From Lysinibacillus sp. ZYM-1 (lineage in GTDB: Bacteria > Bacillota > Bacilli > Bacillales_A > Planococcaceae), in NCBI RefSeq assembly GCF_001308875.1, contig NZ_KQ465108.1, forward strand, positions 1 to 64,000: a stretch of 64,000 nucleotides of DNA, written 5' to 3'. Each line of letters starts with the position of its first letter. Positions within the stretch are counted from its first letter, which is position 1. Positions 1-9,456 of this stretch are shown here, piece by piece. The notes below the pieces were generated by a model, which saw only the letters and a program-made list of their open reading frames with translations, was not told where the DNA came from and ran no database searches. The position numbers and the translations under genes were made by a program.

Positions 1-656
1 TAACCACGATCGCTATGAATAAGAGGATGCTCATCTTCTTTTAATTTTTGTATGGCTGGTGTCATCGTTTGAAAAACGAGTTTATTGTTATTCGAGTGCT
101 CTAATACATAACTCACAATCGAATTGTCGTATAAATCGATAATGGCGCTTAAATAAGCCTTTTTGCCATTTCCATATTTAAGCTCCGTGACATCTGTACA
201 CCATTTTTGATTAGGTTGATCTGCTTTGAACTCGCGACTGAGTATGTTTTCTGCTACATAATCTAGATTCGATTTACGATATTTTTTTCGTTTTCTACGG
301 ATCACCGATTTTAATCGACACATTTTCATCAAACGATAAATACGTTTTTTATTTACCATCGGTAAATCTACTTTTTCCCGATGGCGATTGATTGTAAGTG
401 TGATGCGTCGATATCCATAAATCCCATCTACTTGTGCATAAAGGTACTGAATTGATTCTAGAAGCTGTTCATTCTCGATTTCTCGTGCTGATGGATGACG
501 GTTCAACCACTTATAATAAGCAGCACGTGTAACACCGGCAATTTCACATAATAAAATGATTGGCAATGCTTCCTTCGCTGCTAGTTCTTGAATGACAATA
601 TAACGGTTATGTATACGACTTTTACTTAACGTCGCCTCCTTTCGATTTCCTCTAAC
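1..656 (-). CDS. IS3-family transposase OrfB (DDE integrase core), partial
   Basis: This frame continues from OrfA after a -1 shift and stays open to the window edge. Reading the minus strand gives a HTH_21-like segment with GVTRAAYYKWLNRH and DGIYGYRRIT, then the rve integrase core with WCTDVTEL (first catalytic Asp), SAIIDLYDNSIVSY, and LIHSDRG (second catalytic Asp) just before the edge. The third catalytic residue, Glu, would lie beyond the window. There is no good independent start codon, which fits production as an OrfAB fusion by frameshifting. The protein cuts and joins the element's DNA ends. The visible part has no stops and appears intact. Confidence 0.85.
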
Positions 657-1306
657 TTTTTTAAGAAGAGATTTTCTGCACGTAATCGTTCATTTTCGCG
701 TTCCATACGTTGGATTTCTAAACGAAATTTGTCTTCAGTGCTTAACTCTTCTTCTAACTTTGTACGGCCACGGCGATCTTGTAAACCTAATTCCCCGGAT
801 TTTTCGAATTTTTTTACCCATTGATATACTTGTTGGTAAGAAATCGCATATTGTTCAGCTATTACTTGATAATTCTTTTCGTTGGCAATACAAGCTTGTA
901 CTATTTCAATGCGCTCCTGTACTGTTGTTTTTCTACCTTTAGTCATAGTTTGGCTCATTCCTTTACTCGAATCTTTTAATTCACTATGACTAGTATACTT
1001 TTTAATCCAATTTCGCAAAACGGATGTGCCAGAAAGTCTATATTTTCTAACAGTTTCTCTTAATGAATAACTTCCTGAAATATAGTCTTGAACAGCTGCT
1101 AGCTTTATTTCTTTCGGATATGTATTATGATTTTCACTTCTATTAAGACTTTCCTCTCCAAAAAACAAGTAATTATTTTGCCAATCTTTGATTGTTCTAG
1201 AATCAACTTTATACAACTCGGCCACCTCATTAAGAGTGAAATGGCTATTTTCATAGAAATTTAGAATTTCTAATTTTTCTTCTTTTGAAAAGCTGTATTT
1301 TCTCAT
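626..1306 (-). CDS. IS3-family transposase OrfA (HTH DNA-binding subunit)
   Basis: This 226-residue protein has two or three helix-turn-helix repeats: one near residues 5-45 (motif FTLNEVAELYKVDSRTIKDW), one near 65-105 (SYSLRETVRKYRLSG), and one near 125-170 (NYQVIAEQYAISYQQVYQW). A C-terminal leucine-zipper coiled coil (about 190-222, LRAENLFLKKL) is the usual dimerisation segment. The length is double that of a minimal OrfA (about 100 residues) because the HTH unit is repeated, as in IS150-type elements. The stop lies 27-30 nt past the frameshift heptamer. It recognises the IS termini and, fused to OrfB, forms the transposase. Confidence 0.85.
   Translation of the reverse strand: MRKYSFSKEEKLEILNFYENSHFTLNEVAELYKVDSRTIKDWQNNYLFFGEESLNRSENHNTYPKEIKLAAVQDYISGSYSLRETVRKYRLSGTSVLRNWIKKYTSHSELKDSSKGMSQTMTKGRKTTVQERIEIVQACIANEKNYQVIAEQYAISYQQVYQWVKKFEKSGELGLQDRRGRTKLEEELSTEDKFRLEIQRMERENERLRAENLFLKKLEEIERRRR
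656..662 (-). promoter_or_regulatory. Programmed -1 frameshift site A AAA AAG
   Basis: On the minus strand the OrfA codons read TTA AAA AAG TTA, so the heptamer A AAA AAG is in the correct zero-frame phase for -1 slippage. After the slip, translation continues GTT AGA GGA, which is exactly the open OrfB frame. A purine-rich AGAGGAAATCGAAAGGAGG stretch just downstream may act as stimulator. This is the known IS3-family arrangement; the phase is seen directly. Confidence 0.8.
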
Positions 1307-1536
1307 AAAAAAACCTCCCCAATAGGCAAACAGATTTTATTTTTTAATCTGTCTACTTATTGGGGAGCGTATCATTGTTAGATGTGTCTAACAATTGGGG
1401 TGCAGTTCAGTTACCTATTTGGGGTTTTTCTTCCTAGTCAAGTATGCAATTTAAAAAAGCATTCGACACCGCTAATCCGAATCGTACTTGTTTGCGTAAA
1501 TGGTAATTTGTTTGAAAAAAATCTAATAGCCATCTG

Positions 1537-1567
1537 AAAAAAGACTGCATAAATTACAGTCTTTTTT
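1537..1567. terminator. Bidirectional terminator AAAAAAGACTG/CAGTCTTTTTT
   Basis: A perfect 11-bp stem with a 9-nt loop has A/T runs on both sides. It lies 15 bases past the solA stop and probably terminates that minus-strand transcript, while shielding it from IS transcription. Confidence 0.75.
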
Positions 1568-1581
1568 ATGGCTCATTGTAC

Positions 1582-2706
1582 TCAAAATATATTAAATCGA
1601 CTAAGCTGAAAGCGTGTTAAATCCTGCTTACACTCTCCATTTAACGTTAATTCTGCGAGAACTTCCCCAACGGCACTACTAAATTTAAAGCCATGACCTG
1701 AAAAACCTGCAGCAATGACAATGTTTTGATGTGTAGGTAAGAAATCAATGATGAAATCTTCATCTGGCGTCATGGAATATTTACACGTTTTCCCGTATTT
1801 TAACGGCCCATGCTGTGGCATGAATTGCTCAATGAAATTTTGTAAATCTACGCTATCCATGTCATCGAACGGACGAAGAGGAACATTTGGATTAATTTCC
1901 TCGCCTCCATCATGTCGACCAAGCTTTAGCCCTGCTCCATCGATACTTGGGAAGCCATAATAGGAGGAATCGGCAAATTCAAAACAATAGGCTGGAAAAA
2001 TAAGATCACTATAAAGCTGCTCATCGGCTTCAAACCACGCAAATGTTTTGCGTGTTGGTGTAACAGGGAGAGAGATGTCCAGCGTTTCAAGTAATTCAGT
2101 TGCCCATGCACCTGCAGTGACAATTAAATGCTTCGCCTCATAGACTTGACTGCCCGTCTGAACCTGCACAATTTCTCCAGTTTGGATGCCAACGACTTTT
2201 TCATTTGTTTGTAAACGTGCCCCTGTTTCCAATGCTAATTTTTTATAGGCTCGAATACATGCTTCGACTCGAAGGATACCAGCTGTTGGCTCAAAGCAAG
2301 CCACTAGATTGGCTGGCAAAGTTAAACCTGGCCATTTTTTCATGGCTTCAACAGAAGTATAATATTCAAGTGCTAATTCATAGAGTGCTGCACTAGTTTT
2401 TACATTTTGAATAAAATCACATGTTGGTTCCCCAATATTTACTACACCAGTTTGTAAAAATAAGTTTTCATCTGTTAAAGACTCGAGCTCCTGCCATAGC
2501 TCACCAGCTCTTTTTACGAAAGGCACGTAGCTAGCTCCTTCACCATAAGCATAACGAATAATTCTTGTGTCTCCATGATGGCTACCATCCTCATGTGGGG
2601 GATCAAAAGCATCCAGCATCAAGACACTTTTTCCTGCCTTCGCTAAATAATAACCTGCCGCCATCCCCATTGAACCAGCACCAACTATAATGACATCATA
2701 TACCAT
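1582..2706 (-). CDS. solA: N-methyl-L-tryptophan/sarcosine oxidase-type flavoprotein
   Basis: The protein has about 374 residues and belongs to the monomeric sarcosine oxidase / N-methyltryptophan oxidase family. These are soluble FAD enzymes that oxidatively demethylate secondary amino acids, giving formaldehyde and H2O2. The N-terminus MVYDVIIVGAGSMG is a Rossmann FAD motif (GxGxxG). HGDTRIIRYAYGEG and KTCKYSMTPDEDF match the family's substrate loop and the Cys that carries the covalent flavin in MSOX. I chose ATG at 2706 because the Rossmann strand starts directly there and GTAGGGA lies upstream; a start at 2784 would add 26 atypical residues. It sits upstream of no close partner. SolA is the best-known namesake, but sarcosine or glycine oxidation is an equally possible activity. 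Confidence 0.8.
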   Translation of the reverse strand: MVYDVIIVGAGSMGMAAGYYLAKAGKSVLMLDAFDPPHEDGSHHGDTRIIRYAYGEGASYVPFVKRAGELWQELESLTDENLFLQTGVVNIGEPTCDFIQNVKTSAALYELALEYYTSVEAMKKWPGLTLPANLVACFEPTAGILRVEACIRAYKKLALETGARLQTNEKVVGIQTGEIVQVQTGSQVYEAKHLIVTAGAWATELLETLDISLPVTPTRKTFAWFEADEQLYSDLIFPAYCFEFADSSYYGFPSIDGAGLKLGRHDGGEEINPNVPLRPFDDMDSVDLQNFIEQFMPQHGPLKYGKTCKYSMTPDEDFIIDFLPTHQNIVIAAGFSGHGFKFSSAVGEVLAELTLNGECKQDLTRFQLSRFNIF

Positions 2707-2834
2707 AACAATCCCTACTTTTTTGCTCAAGTATAACAGATTGCTAGAAAATGAGACAGAAATTTTAGAAAAATAAACATGCACAACACTTGCTCTCCAA
2801 ATGGAGAAAACAGGTTGTGCATGGAATTCGTTGA

Positions 2835-4199
2835 TTATTTTGAGCGTGGTAAAACTTTATTGAGGACAATAGCTACTAATGCAGCTGTGGCGATTGGTGA
2901 ACCGAATAAATATTGAACAGTTGTAGGTAATGAATACAAGAAATCATCCGGTAATAATGAAAGTGCTAAAGTTAAAATCACTGGTATAGCAATCACATAC
3001 ATTTCCTTTTCACCAATTTGTTCGTTTTTCATGACCTGTAAACCACTAATGGCGATAATTCCGCACACGATTACAAATACTCCCCCAATGACAGCAGAAG
3101 GGATCGCTGAAATAAGTGCCGCTAATTTACCAGAGAAACCAAAAACAATAAACCAAATACCTGCTGCAATAAATACTCGACGGCTAGCAATCCCCGTAAT
3201 GGAGATAACCCCTGCATTTGTAGAGTAACCAGTAACAGGTGTAGAACCTAGTAATGAAGCAATTAAACAGCCAATCCCTTCACCAACAACGCCTCGATTA
3301 ATTTGTTTATCAGTTAATGGTTTGTCGATGACATTACTAATGGCAAACCATGTTCCTGTTGTTTCAGCCATTAAGACGATATAAATAATGACCATTGTAA
3401 TAATGGCGGAAATATTAAAGCTAAAGCTGAAATCTGCGAATGGAATTTGTGGCATACTAAACCATTTTGCTTGTGATACAGCTGATAAATCTAAAACACT
3501 CATCATATTTGCAGCAATACAGCCTACAATTAAAGCAATAATAACGGAACCTATACGGAATAGGCGGCCCTTTTGATGAAAGACTGTGCCCAACATTACA
3601 CAAATCATTAGGACAATGGCTGAAATAAGCGCTAAATAAATGTTTTGATGAATGGATGCCCCTGCTCCATTAAAAATATTATCGCTTAAACCGACAGGCA
3701 TTAAGGATAGACCAACAACAAAAATAATTGTCCCTCCAACAATTGGTGGAATAAATGTTTGTACAATTTTATTGAAGATACCAGTGTAGCCTAAAATAAT
3801 CACTAAAATGGCACCAATTAAGCTTGCACCTAATATAGTGCTCCAGCCTAAATCACCACTACCACTTGCTGCGTAGATACCAACAATGGCTCCGAGTGGG
3901 ACATAGGAAGGACCTTGTGCCATCGGTAATTTCATACAGAAATGTGTTTGTACAATAGTTGCAATCCCAGCTGCAATAAAGGTTGATTGAATTAATGCCC
4001 CTGCTTGACCAGTTTGTAATCCAATTAGCATGGCAATTAAAAATGGGACAACGTAAACATCCATAGCCATGACATGCTGTAAACCTAGAAGGGCTGATTG
4101 GCCAATCGAAATTTTTTCATCTGGTAGTACGGTTAATTTTGTTGTTTTTCTTGTTTCATTAGTTAGTTTGCTATGTTGCGTTTCCACGAAGATGTACAC
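2835..4199 (-). CDS. NCS2-family xanthine/uracil (purine) permease
   Basis: A 454-residue multi-pass membrane protein of the NCS2/NAT (nucleobase-ascorbate transporter) family, which imports purine or pyrimidine bases with a proton or sodium ion. The signature region TPVTGYSTNAGVISITG, with the conserved N-x-G and following ITGIASR, is visible at about residues 318-340. LLGLQHVMAMDVYVVPFLIA in TM1 and AQGPSYVPLGAIVG in TM3 are also family hallmarks. It lies 39 nt downstream of the guanine deaminase on the same strand, so guanine, hypoxanthine or xanthine is the likely cargo. The exact base cannot be told from sequence. Confidence 0.85.
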   Translation of the reverse strand: MYIFVETQHSKLTNETRKTTKLTVLPDEKISIGQSALLGLQHVMAMDVYVVPFLIAMLIGLQTGQAGALIQSTFIAAGIATIVQTHFCMKLPMAQGPSYVPLGAIVGIYAASGSGDLGWSTILGASLIGAILVIILGYTGIFNKIVQTFIPPIVGGTIIFVVGLSLMPVGLSDNIFNGAGASIHQNIYLALISAIVLMICVMLGTVFHQKGRLFRIGSVIIALIVGCIAANMMSVLDLSAVSQAKWFSMPQIPFADFSFSFNISAIITMVIIYIVLMAETTGTWFAISNVIDKPLTDKQINRGVVGEGIGCLIASLLGSTPVTGYSTNAGVISITGIASRRVFIAAGIWFIVFGFSGKLAALISAIPSAVIGGVFVIVCGIIAISGLQVMKNEQIGEKEMYVIAIPVILTLALSLLPDDFLYSLPTTVQYLFGSPIATAALVAIVLNKVLPRSK

Positions 4200-4238
4200 C
4201 TCATAAAGATAAATTTTTAATAGACAATTGGTGAATCA

Positions 4239-5606
4239 TTAAACTCTTGAATGTACTTTTTGTCCTTGCACCCAAACCTCACGGATATTTTCAGGACGGA
4301 CAAGATACATCATTTTTTGGAAAATATCGTGTAACGCTTCTTGGTTATCGAAAATAGGAAGCTTTGCAGAAGGGACCTTTGTATCAATGATTTGTACATC
4401 CCATGTATAATTTACCTGTAGACGGCCAATTGGAAGACTTAAGCTTTCCCCGCCACCAGCTGTTGCTAGATAGAAGGCCTCATTAATAGTAATGCGTGAG
4501 TTTGGTACACCTCGTTTGTTAGCTTCAATCGTTGTATTTACACCATCCTCTAGCATTCTCGATGACATGACAGCCTGTCTCGCATTATCGAAAAGGCTTG
4601 GAGAAAATCCACCTGAAACATCTGAACCTAATCCAATATCAACGCCCAGTGCATGGAAGCGGGCAATAGGAATAACGCTATTCGCAAAATAGGCATTAGA
4701 AATTGGGCAATGACCGATAGCTGTGCCTGTCTCAGCAAATAATCGTGCATCATCATCACTTAAAAAATTACAGTGGGCCATGACAGATTTATCACCTAAT
4801 AAACCAAAATCATGTAAAGCCTCTGCATCATTTTTATGGAATCTTTCCTTGACGTAGCCATGTTCCCAATCACTTTCGCTACAGTGAGATTGAATATGTG
4901 TATCATATTTCGCTGCTAATTCTCCTAAGCCCTTTAAAGCATTGTCGGTACAACTTGGAATGAAACGAGGTGTGACAACTGGGTAAACGCCTTGTTTGGT
5001 TGTTTTTGCTAATTTCTTAACAGCTAGAATAAATTCTTCTGTATCAGCAAGGGCCCCTTGTGTAGTAGCATCTCGGTAAAAAGCAGGATTTTGTTCAGGA
5101 TCATCCATAACAACTTTCCCGACTAATCCTCGTTGCCCCTTTTCGGCACAGATTTCTGCTAAAAGAATACTTGCCTCTTTATGAACCGTCGCAAAATATA
5201 ATGATGTTGTTGTCCCGTTAGCAAGAAGCGTGCTCACTAAATCCTCGTAAACCTCTTGGGCAAATGTTAAATCCGAAAATTTTGATTCGATAGGGAAGGT
5301 GTATGTGTTCAGCCAATCATAAAGTGGAATATCTAAAGCTGTACCAGATTGTGCCCATTGTGGTGCATGAACGTGCAAATCGACAAACCCTGGCAAGAAA
5401 TATTGACCTTCAGCTAATTGCTGGAAATGATTGTGGTGTTGGTATGTAGTTAATAATTGTTGATAATCAGCATGTTCAGGAGCGACTGTTTTTTCAATCA
5501 TGCCATTTGCATTAATGAAAAATAAATAATCTTTTAAAATCTGAACTTCAGTAGCAGATTTACTAGTAAAAGCTGTTCCTTTAAAAATTTGCGTATATTC
5601 AGTCAT
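4239..5606 (-). CDS. guaD: Guanine deaminase (amidohydrolase family)
   Basis: This 455-residue metal-dependent amidohydrolase converts guanine to xanthine and ammonia in the cytoplasm. The metal site is readable: FVDLHVHAPQWAQSG (HxH), IQSHCSESDWEH, MAHCNFLS and GLGSDVSGG (Asp). The PLYDWLNTYTFPIE stretch and GHCPISNAYF are characteristic of bacterial/eukaryotic-type GuaD rather than of chlorohydrolases. I chose ATG at 5606 because AAGGTGG lies 5 nt upstream; the in-frame GTG at 5615 is inside that ribosome site. It probably forms an operon with the NCS2 permease downstream, coupling uptake of a purine base to its deamination. No purine riboswitch was recognised in the leader. Confidence 0.88.
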   Translation of the reverse strand: MTEYTQIFKGTAFTSKSATEVQILKDYLFFINANGMIEKTVAPEHADYQQLLTTYQHHNHFQQLAEGQYFLPGFVDLHVHAPQWAQSGTALDIPLYDWLNTYTFPIESKFSDLTFAQEVYEDLVSTLLANGTTTSLYFATVHKEASILLAEICAEKGQRGLVGKVVMDDPEQNPAFYRDATTQGALADTEEFILAVKKLAKTTKQGVYPVVTPRFIPSCTDNALKGLGELAAKYDTHIQSHCSESDWEHGYVKERFHKNDAEALHDFGLLGDKSVMAHCNFLSDDDARLFAETGTAIGHCPISNAYFANSVIPIARFHALGVDIGLGSDVSGGFSPSLFDNARQAVMSSRMLEDGVNTTIEANKRGVPNSRITINEAFYLATAGGGESLSLPIGRLQVNYTWDVQIIDTKVPSAKLPIFDNQEALHDIFQKMMYLVRPENIREVWVQGQKVHSRV

Positions 5607-5770
5607 AAAAACCACCTTAATGTTCGTTTATTGATAATAACACGGATTATTATAGGCTATTAAAACTATTAAGTCTATAAAAAAACGAATATTAATGATG
5701 AAGAGTTAGCGGGTAGTGAAAATTGCTACCTACATTTTTACAGCTTTGACAGACGATGATAGATGCAAAG

Positions 5771-5804
5771 AAGGCACTCTATTTCGATGACAGAGTGCCT
5801 TTTC
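5771..5804 (-). terminator. Terminator AAGGCACTCT/AGAGTGCCTTTT
   Basis: The stem AGGCACTCT/AGAGTGCCT carries a loop of about 11 nt and a T run on the right. On the minus strand the AAAG run supplies a weaker tail. It lies immediately past the LysR stop and probably ends that transcript; it could work both ways. Confidence 0.6.
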
Positions 5805-5805
5805 T

Positions 5806-6696
5806 CTAAGAGATCGATTCATTAATGATATGATGAAAGTTATTAAAAGAAGAGGAGTGATGTTGATCATTTTTTCGTGTACAAAGATAAATTGGCCGTT
5901 GAATGTCAATGTCCTTAATAAACACTCGTGCTACTTGTTGCTGTTGGATAAAGCTAGATGCTGCGATGGATGGAGCTAACATCGTCCCGAAACCGGCTGC
6001 AATAGCATGAATGGATTCATTTATTCCATCCAGTTGTAGCCCTACTTTAGGCGGTGGAATCTTATGCACTTTACATAATGCATTTAAATATTCTTTTGTA
6101 GAGCTACCATCTTCTCTTGTTACAAAGGGCTGTTGCATAAGTTCTGAAAGTGAAACTATTTGCCCTGCTAGAGGATGTTTGTAGGGCACGATAAACCAAT
6201 AATCTAAATTCATGAGAAATTGATAATTAATATCAGGGTGGTGGCCATCTTCTTTAACGATAAAGGCTAAATCTGCTTTATAATGGAGTAACTCTTCTAT
6301 TACTTGCTGTGAATTAGCAGTTTTTAAATGAATATGAGTAGTAGGATAGACTTGTTTAAAATGAGCCAGCAATTTTGGTAATAAGAAATGAGAGGGGACA
6401 TGTGTAGAAGCAATTTGTAATTCCTCAGTGCCTGTATTTTTTAACTGATCTACCTTATTTTCGATATCTTTTTCTAAATCAAATAAGCGCTGTGCTTGTT
6501 TATATAAAAAAGCGCCACTCTGAGTTAATGTAATGCCTCTACCTTTTGATTCAAGCAATGTCAAACCTAGTTCTTTTTCTAAATTTCGAATTTGAATGGT
6601 TACAGCGGGCTGACTAATCATTAGGGCTTGAGCAGCTTTAGAAACACTATTGAGCTCGGCTACCTTTGTAAATAGCCGTAGAGCATGTAAATTCAT
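5806..6696 (-). CDS. LysR-family transcriptional regulator (paralogue 1)
   Basis: A 296-residue LysR regulator. The N-terminal winged HTH (MNLHALRLFTKVAELNSVSK, then SQPAVTIQIRNLEKELG) is followed by a coiled linker (about 60-90) and a periplasmic-binding-like effector domain (about 90-295). ATG at 6696 is preferred over the in-frame GTG at 6705 because AAAGGTG sits at the correct distance from it. It is divergent from the MFS carrier at 6812, with 115 bp between, the usual layout for a LysR regulator and its target. The effector is unknown. A second LysR/MFS pair of the same design lies at 28282-30447. Confidence 0.85.
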   Translation of the reverse strand: MNLHALRLFTKVAELNSVSKAAQALMISQPAVTIQIRNLEKELGLTLLESKGRGITLTQSGAFLYKQAQRLFDLEKDIENKVDQLKNTGTEELQIASTHVPSHFLLPKLLAHFKQVYPTTHIHLKTANSQQVIEELLHYKADLAFIVKEDGHHPDINYQFLMNLDYWFIVPYKHPLAGQIVSLSELMQQPFVTREDGSSTKEYLNALCKVHKIPPPKVGLQLDGINESIHAIAAGFGTMLAPSIAASSFIQQQQVARVFIKDIDIQRPIYLCTRKNDQHHSSSFNNFHHIINESIS

Positions 6697-6811
6697 GATA
6701 GACACACCTTTTATAAATTATTTTTATGCTTTTATATACATTATATATTAGATTTATTAATTTTCGCTCGGTATCCTTTTAATAACAATAGAGAACAAAG
6801 GGGGGGGCAAC

Positions 6812-7996
6812 ATGAATCGCCAACAAATGGGTATTGTCTTGGGAGGAATTTTATTACTCGTTGTCGCAATGGGCATTAGTCGCTTTGCTTTCACACCAAT
6901 TCTGCCATTTATGCGTCAGGAAGTAGGATTTTCTTTCGAAGTAGCTGGATTTTTAGCTTCAAGTAATTATATTGGTTATTTTATTGGGGCATTATGGGCG
7001 GGCTTTATTCATTGTCAACGTAAAAAGATTTTATTGGCAAGCGTGGTTTTCAATGTCCTATCAGTTGGGTTAATGGGGTTAATCGAAGTATATAGCATAT
7101 GGTTAGTTCTTCGATTAATCGCAGGTATTACAAGTGGTCTTATTTTTGTCTTAACGTCTAGTATTATTATGGATTATTTGGCGAAGCAATCTTTATCACG
7201 ATGGTCTGGCTATCTATTTAGTGGTATAGGCTTAGGGATTGCCATTTCAGGTTTATGTGTTCCTATTATTGAAGCGAAATTTGCGTGGCAAGGAACATGG
7301 CTAGGGCTTGGAATATTATCAGCAGTTTTTTTACTGATTACAACCATTCTATGGAGAGATTTAGAGATTCAGGATAGCATGAAAGTCGCAAAATCTCCTG
7401 ATACGAAAATGACAAAGGGCTTTATGCCGTGGCTTATTCTGTCATATGGCTTTGAGGGACTTGGTTATATTATTACAGGAACTTTTTTGGTCGATATTAT
7501 TCATAATATTCCTTCTCTCCAAGGATACTCTTCGTATAGCTGGGTCATTGTTGGATTAGCCGCAATCCCATCAGCACCTGTTTGGACGATCTTATTAGAG
7601 AAGTTTTCAGCTATTAAAATTTTGTTTGTGGCATACATACTTCAAGTGATAGGCATCTTGTTACCAGTATTTTCACAAACCGTATGGAGTGTTTTGTTAG
7701 CATCATTTTTATTTGGTCTGACTTTTGTAGGTATTGTAACACTAACTACATCTTATGCACGTCAACTTTTTCCTACACAAAGTGGTTTTGTTGTATCATT
7801 ATTAACGACTTTTTATGCATTTGGACAAATTATCGGACCTATTGTCGCGGGACAGTTGGTGGAAATTTATAATAGCTATAAAGCAGCACTAGTCTTTGCG
7901 GGTATAATTGTCTTTTTTGCATTACTAGTGATGTTAGTAGGTAGATGGTTAACCGTTAAAAAAGAAGCAGTCGCTGAAAATACAATTTCTATATAA
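6812..7996 (+). CDS. YbfB/YjiJ-family MFS transporter (paralogue 1)
   Basis: A 394-residue, 12-TM major facilitator protein. The start MNRQQMGIVLGGILLLVVAM followed by GISRFAFTPILPFM, and the SSNYIGYFIGALWAG loop, are typical of the YbfB/YjiJ family, whose members are probably exporters with mostly unknown substrates. AAAGGGGGGGGCAAC precedes the ATG, an unusually G-rich ribosome site. The C-terminus after TM12 is short (about 15 residues). The divergent LysR gene probably controls it. Confidence 0.85.
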   Translation: MNRQQMGIVLGGILLLVVAMGISRFAFTPILPFMRQEVGFSFEVAGFLASSNYIGYFIGALWAGFIHCQRKKILLASVVFNVLSVGLMGLIEVYSIWLVLRLIAGITSGLIFVLTSSIIMDYLAKQSLSRWSGYLFSGIGLGIAISGLCVPIIEAKFAWQGTWLGLGILSAVFLLITTILWRDLEIQDSMKVAKSPDTKMTKGFMPWLILSYGFEGLGYIITGTFLVDIIHNIPSLQGYSSYSWVIVGLAAIPSAPVWTILLEKFSAIKILFVAYILQVIGILLPVFSQTVWSVLLASFLFGLTFVGIVTLTTSYARQLFPTQSGFVVSLLTTFYAFGQIIGPIVAGQLVEIYNSYKAALVFAGIIVFFALLVMLVGRWLTVKKEAVAENTISI

Positions 7997-8002
7997 AGCA
8001 TA

Positions 8003-8034
8003 AAAGCCAGAAATCCTATATGGATTCCTGGCTT
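8003..8034 (+). terminator. Terminator AAGCCAG...CTGGCTT
   Basis: The stem AAGCCAG-AAATCC/GGATTCCTGGCTT follows the MFS stop by 7 nt and is followed by TAATTATTT. It is long and near perfect with a 5-nt loop; the T tail is weak. Confidence 0.65.
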
Positions 8035-8181
8035 AATTATTTACCTAAAGAAGGCGTGCCTCTATCTAAATGATATTAAAAAATAAAATAAAAGTCTATA
8101 TATTTTTTTCTTTATATGGAAAAATAGACAAGTGCACAAGGAACGTAACGTTACGATTCTACTTTGAAATGAGGACTTTAT

Positions 8182-8922
8182 ATGAACACAGAACAAGCCA
8201 TTCAACGCTGGAATCAATATGCGGAAAGGTATACAGCTAACTACGATGAGCAGGGTGACATTCATCGTGTAGTACTGTTAAATCCCACCATCTTTTCTTT
8301 GTTGGAAGAAATAGATGGAAAGCAAGTATTAGATGCTGGGTGTGGAGAAGGATATTTAAGCAGATTACTGATGAAGGAAGGGGCAAGAGTAACAGCTGTT
8401 GATTATTCACAAAAAATGCTGGACATTGCTAAGGAAAGAACGCATCAACAGAAAGCTATTCAATTTTTACAAGGGAACTGTGAAGATTTAACGTTTTTAG
8501 CAAATGAACAATTTGATTGTATTGTTTCAAATATGGTTCTCCAAGATTTAGAGGATTATCAGGCTGCGATAGGTGAGATGTATCGACTCTTAAAACCTTC
8601 TAGCACTTTTATTTTTTCGATTCTACATCCGTGCTTTGTGACACCAAATAGTGGATGGATAAGACATGAACAGCTAGATCAGCAGTATTGGAAAGTCCAA
8701 CGTTATTTTTATGAAGGGGTGTACCAACAGCTAGATGCTGAACCACCAATAGTTCTATACCATCGAACATTAACAAGCTATGTGCAAGCAATTAGGCAAA
8801 CTGGATTCACCATTGAAAATATTGTAGAGCCGAAGCCATCACAAGAGATGCTAGAGAAGTATCCTCAATTTGTGGAAGATTTGCATTGTGCAGATTTTAT
8901 TGTTTTTAAATTAAAAAAATAA
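8182..8922 (+). CDS. Class I SAM-dependent methyltransferase
   Basis: A 246-residue cytoplasmic methyltransferase. SAM motif I reads VLDAGCGEGYLSRLL (about residues 48-62), motif II VTAVDYSQKMLDIAK, and the motif IV region FDCIVSNMVLQDL. The layout matches UbiE/COQ5-like or Methyltransf_11/25 proteins that act on small molecules. Nothing identifies the acceptor. GAGGACTTTAT precedes the ATG. The DUF6886-like gene starts 13 nt downstream, so the two are probably cotranscribed. Confidence 0.8.
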   Translation: MNTEQAIQRWNQYAERYTANYDEQGDIHRVVLLNPTIFSLLEEIDGKQVLDAGCGEGYLSRLLMKEGARVTAVDYSQKMLDIAKERTHQQKAIQFLQGNCEDLTFLANEQFDCIVSNMVLQDLEDYQAAIGEMYRLLKPSSTFIFSILHPCFVTPNSGWIRHEQLDQQYWKVQRYFYEGVYQQLDAEPPIVLYHRTLTSYVQAIRQTGFTIENIVEPKPSQEMLEKYPQFVEDLHCADFIVFKLKK

Positions 8923-8935
8923 AGGAGAAGTATCC

Positions 8936-9451
8936 ATGCGTTTATTTCATGTGAGTGAAGACCCTACTATTACGATTTTTCATCCTCGGCTACCTGAGCG
9001 ACCAGATTTAGATGCCACAAAAGGGCTTGTATGGGCGATCAACGAGAGATGCTTGCCCAATTATTTAACCCCGAGAGATTGTCCTCGTGTTTGTTTTCAT
9101 GCAGGAGTACAAACAACAAAGCAGGACAGACAACACTATCTAGTGCAAGCTTCTCATGTAATAGTCATTGAAAAAAAGTGGTTTGAAGTATTGAAAAATA
9201 CGAGACTTTACCTATATGAGTTTGATAGTAATGGATTCACATTACAGGATGATAATGCGGGGTATTATACAAGTGAAATAACACAAAAGCCCATCAATGT
9301 CTCTGAGGTTGACGATATATCTAAAATATTATTGGAACGAAATGTTGAATTGCAAGTCGTGGATAGCTTGTGGGAAATCCATGATGAAATCCAAAATACA
9401 AGCTTGAATTGGTCGATGTGTAGAATGCGCTTTGCACTGCCAAGACACTAA
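8936..9451 (+). CDS. DUF6886-like protein
   Basis: A 171-residue cytoplasmic protein that opens MRLFHVSEDPTITIFHPRLP and contains GLVWAINERCLPNYLTPRDC and CPRVCFHAG. I recognise this as a widespread Bacillaceae domain family (DUF6886) of unknown function, often cotranscribed with methyltransferase or acetyltransferase genes. The opening resembles ADP-ribosyltransferase/RES-like folds that begin with an R-x-x-H element, but that is only an analogy. AAAGGAG lies 8 nt before the ATG. Translation follows the methyltransferase stop by 13 nt. Confidence 0.6.
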   Translation: MRLFHVSEDPTITIFHPRLPERPDLDATKGLVWAINERCLPNYLTPRDCPRVCFHAGVQTTKQDRQHYLVQASHVIVIEKKWFEVLKNTRLYLYEFDSNGFTLQDDNAGYYTSEITQKPINVSEVDDISKILLERNVELQVVDSLWEIHDEIQNTSLNWSMCRMRFALPRH

Positions 9452-9456
9452 AAACA

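Larger units (their letters stand above)
1..1409 (-). mobile_element. IS3-family (IS150-type) insertion sequence, cut by window edge
   Basis: The element carries the two overlapping frames typical of IS3: an HTH OrfA and a DDE OrfB read by a -1 shift. Its 5' terminus on the minus strand reads TGAACTGCACCCC (complement of 1397-1409), close to the TGTACTGCACCC terminus known for IS150-type elements, so I place the right boundary at about 1409. The left terminus lies outside the window. A GGGGAG-rich leader at 1310-1400 separates the terminus from the OrfA start. Confidence 0.85.

Noticed and set aside
5616..5770. Purine riboswitch before guanine deaminase
   Set aside because: No paired P1-P3 helices with the conserved loop sequences could be seen in the short leader.
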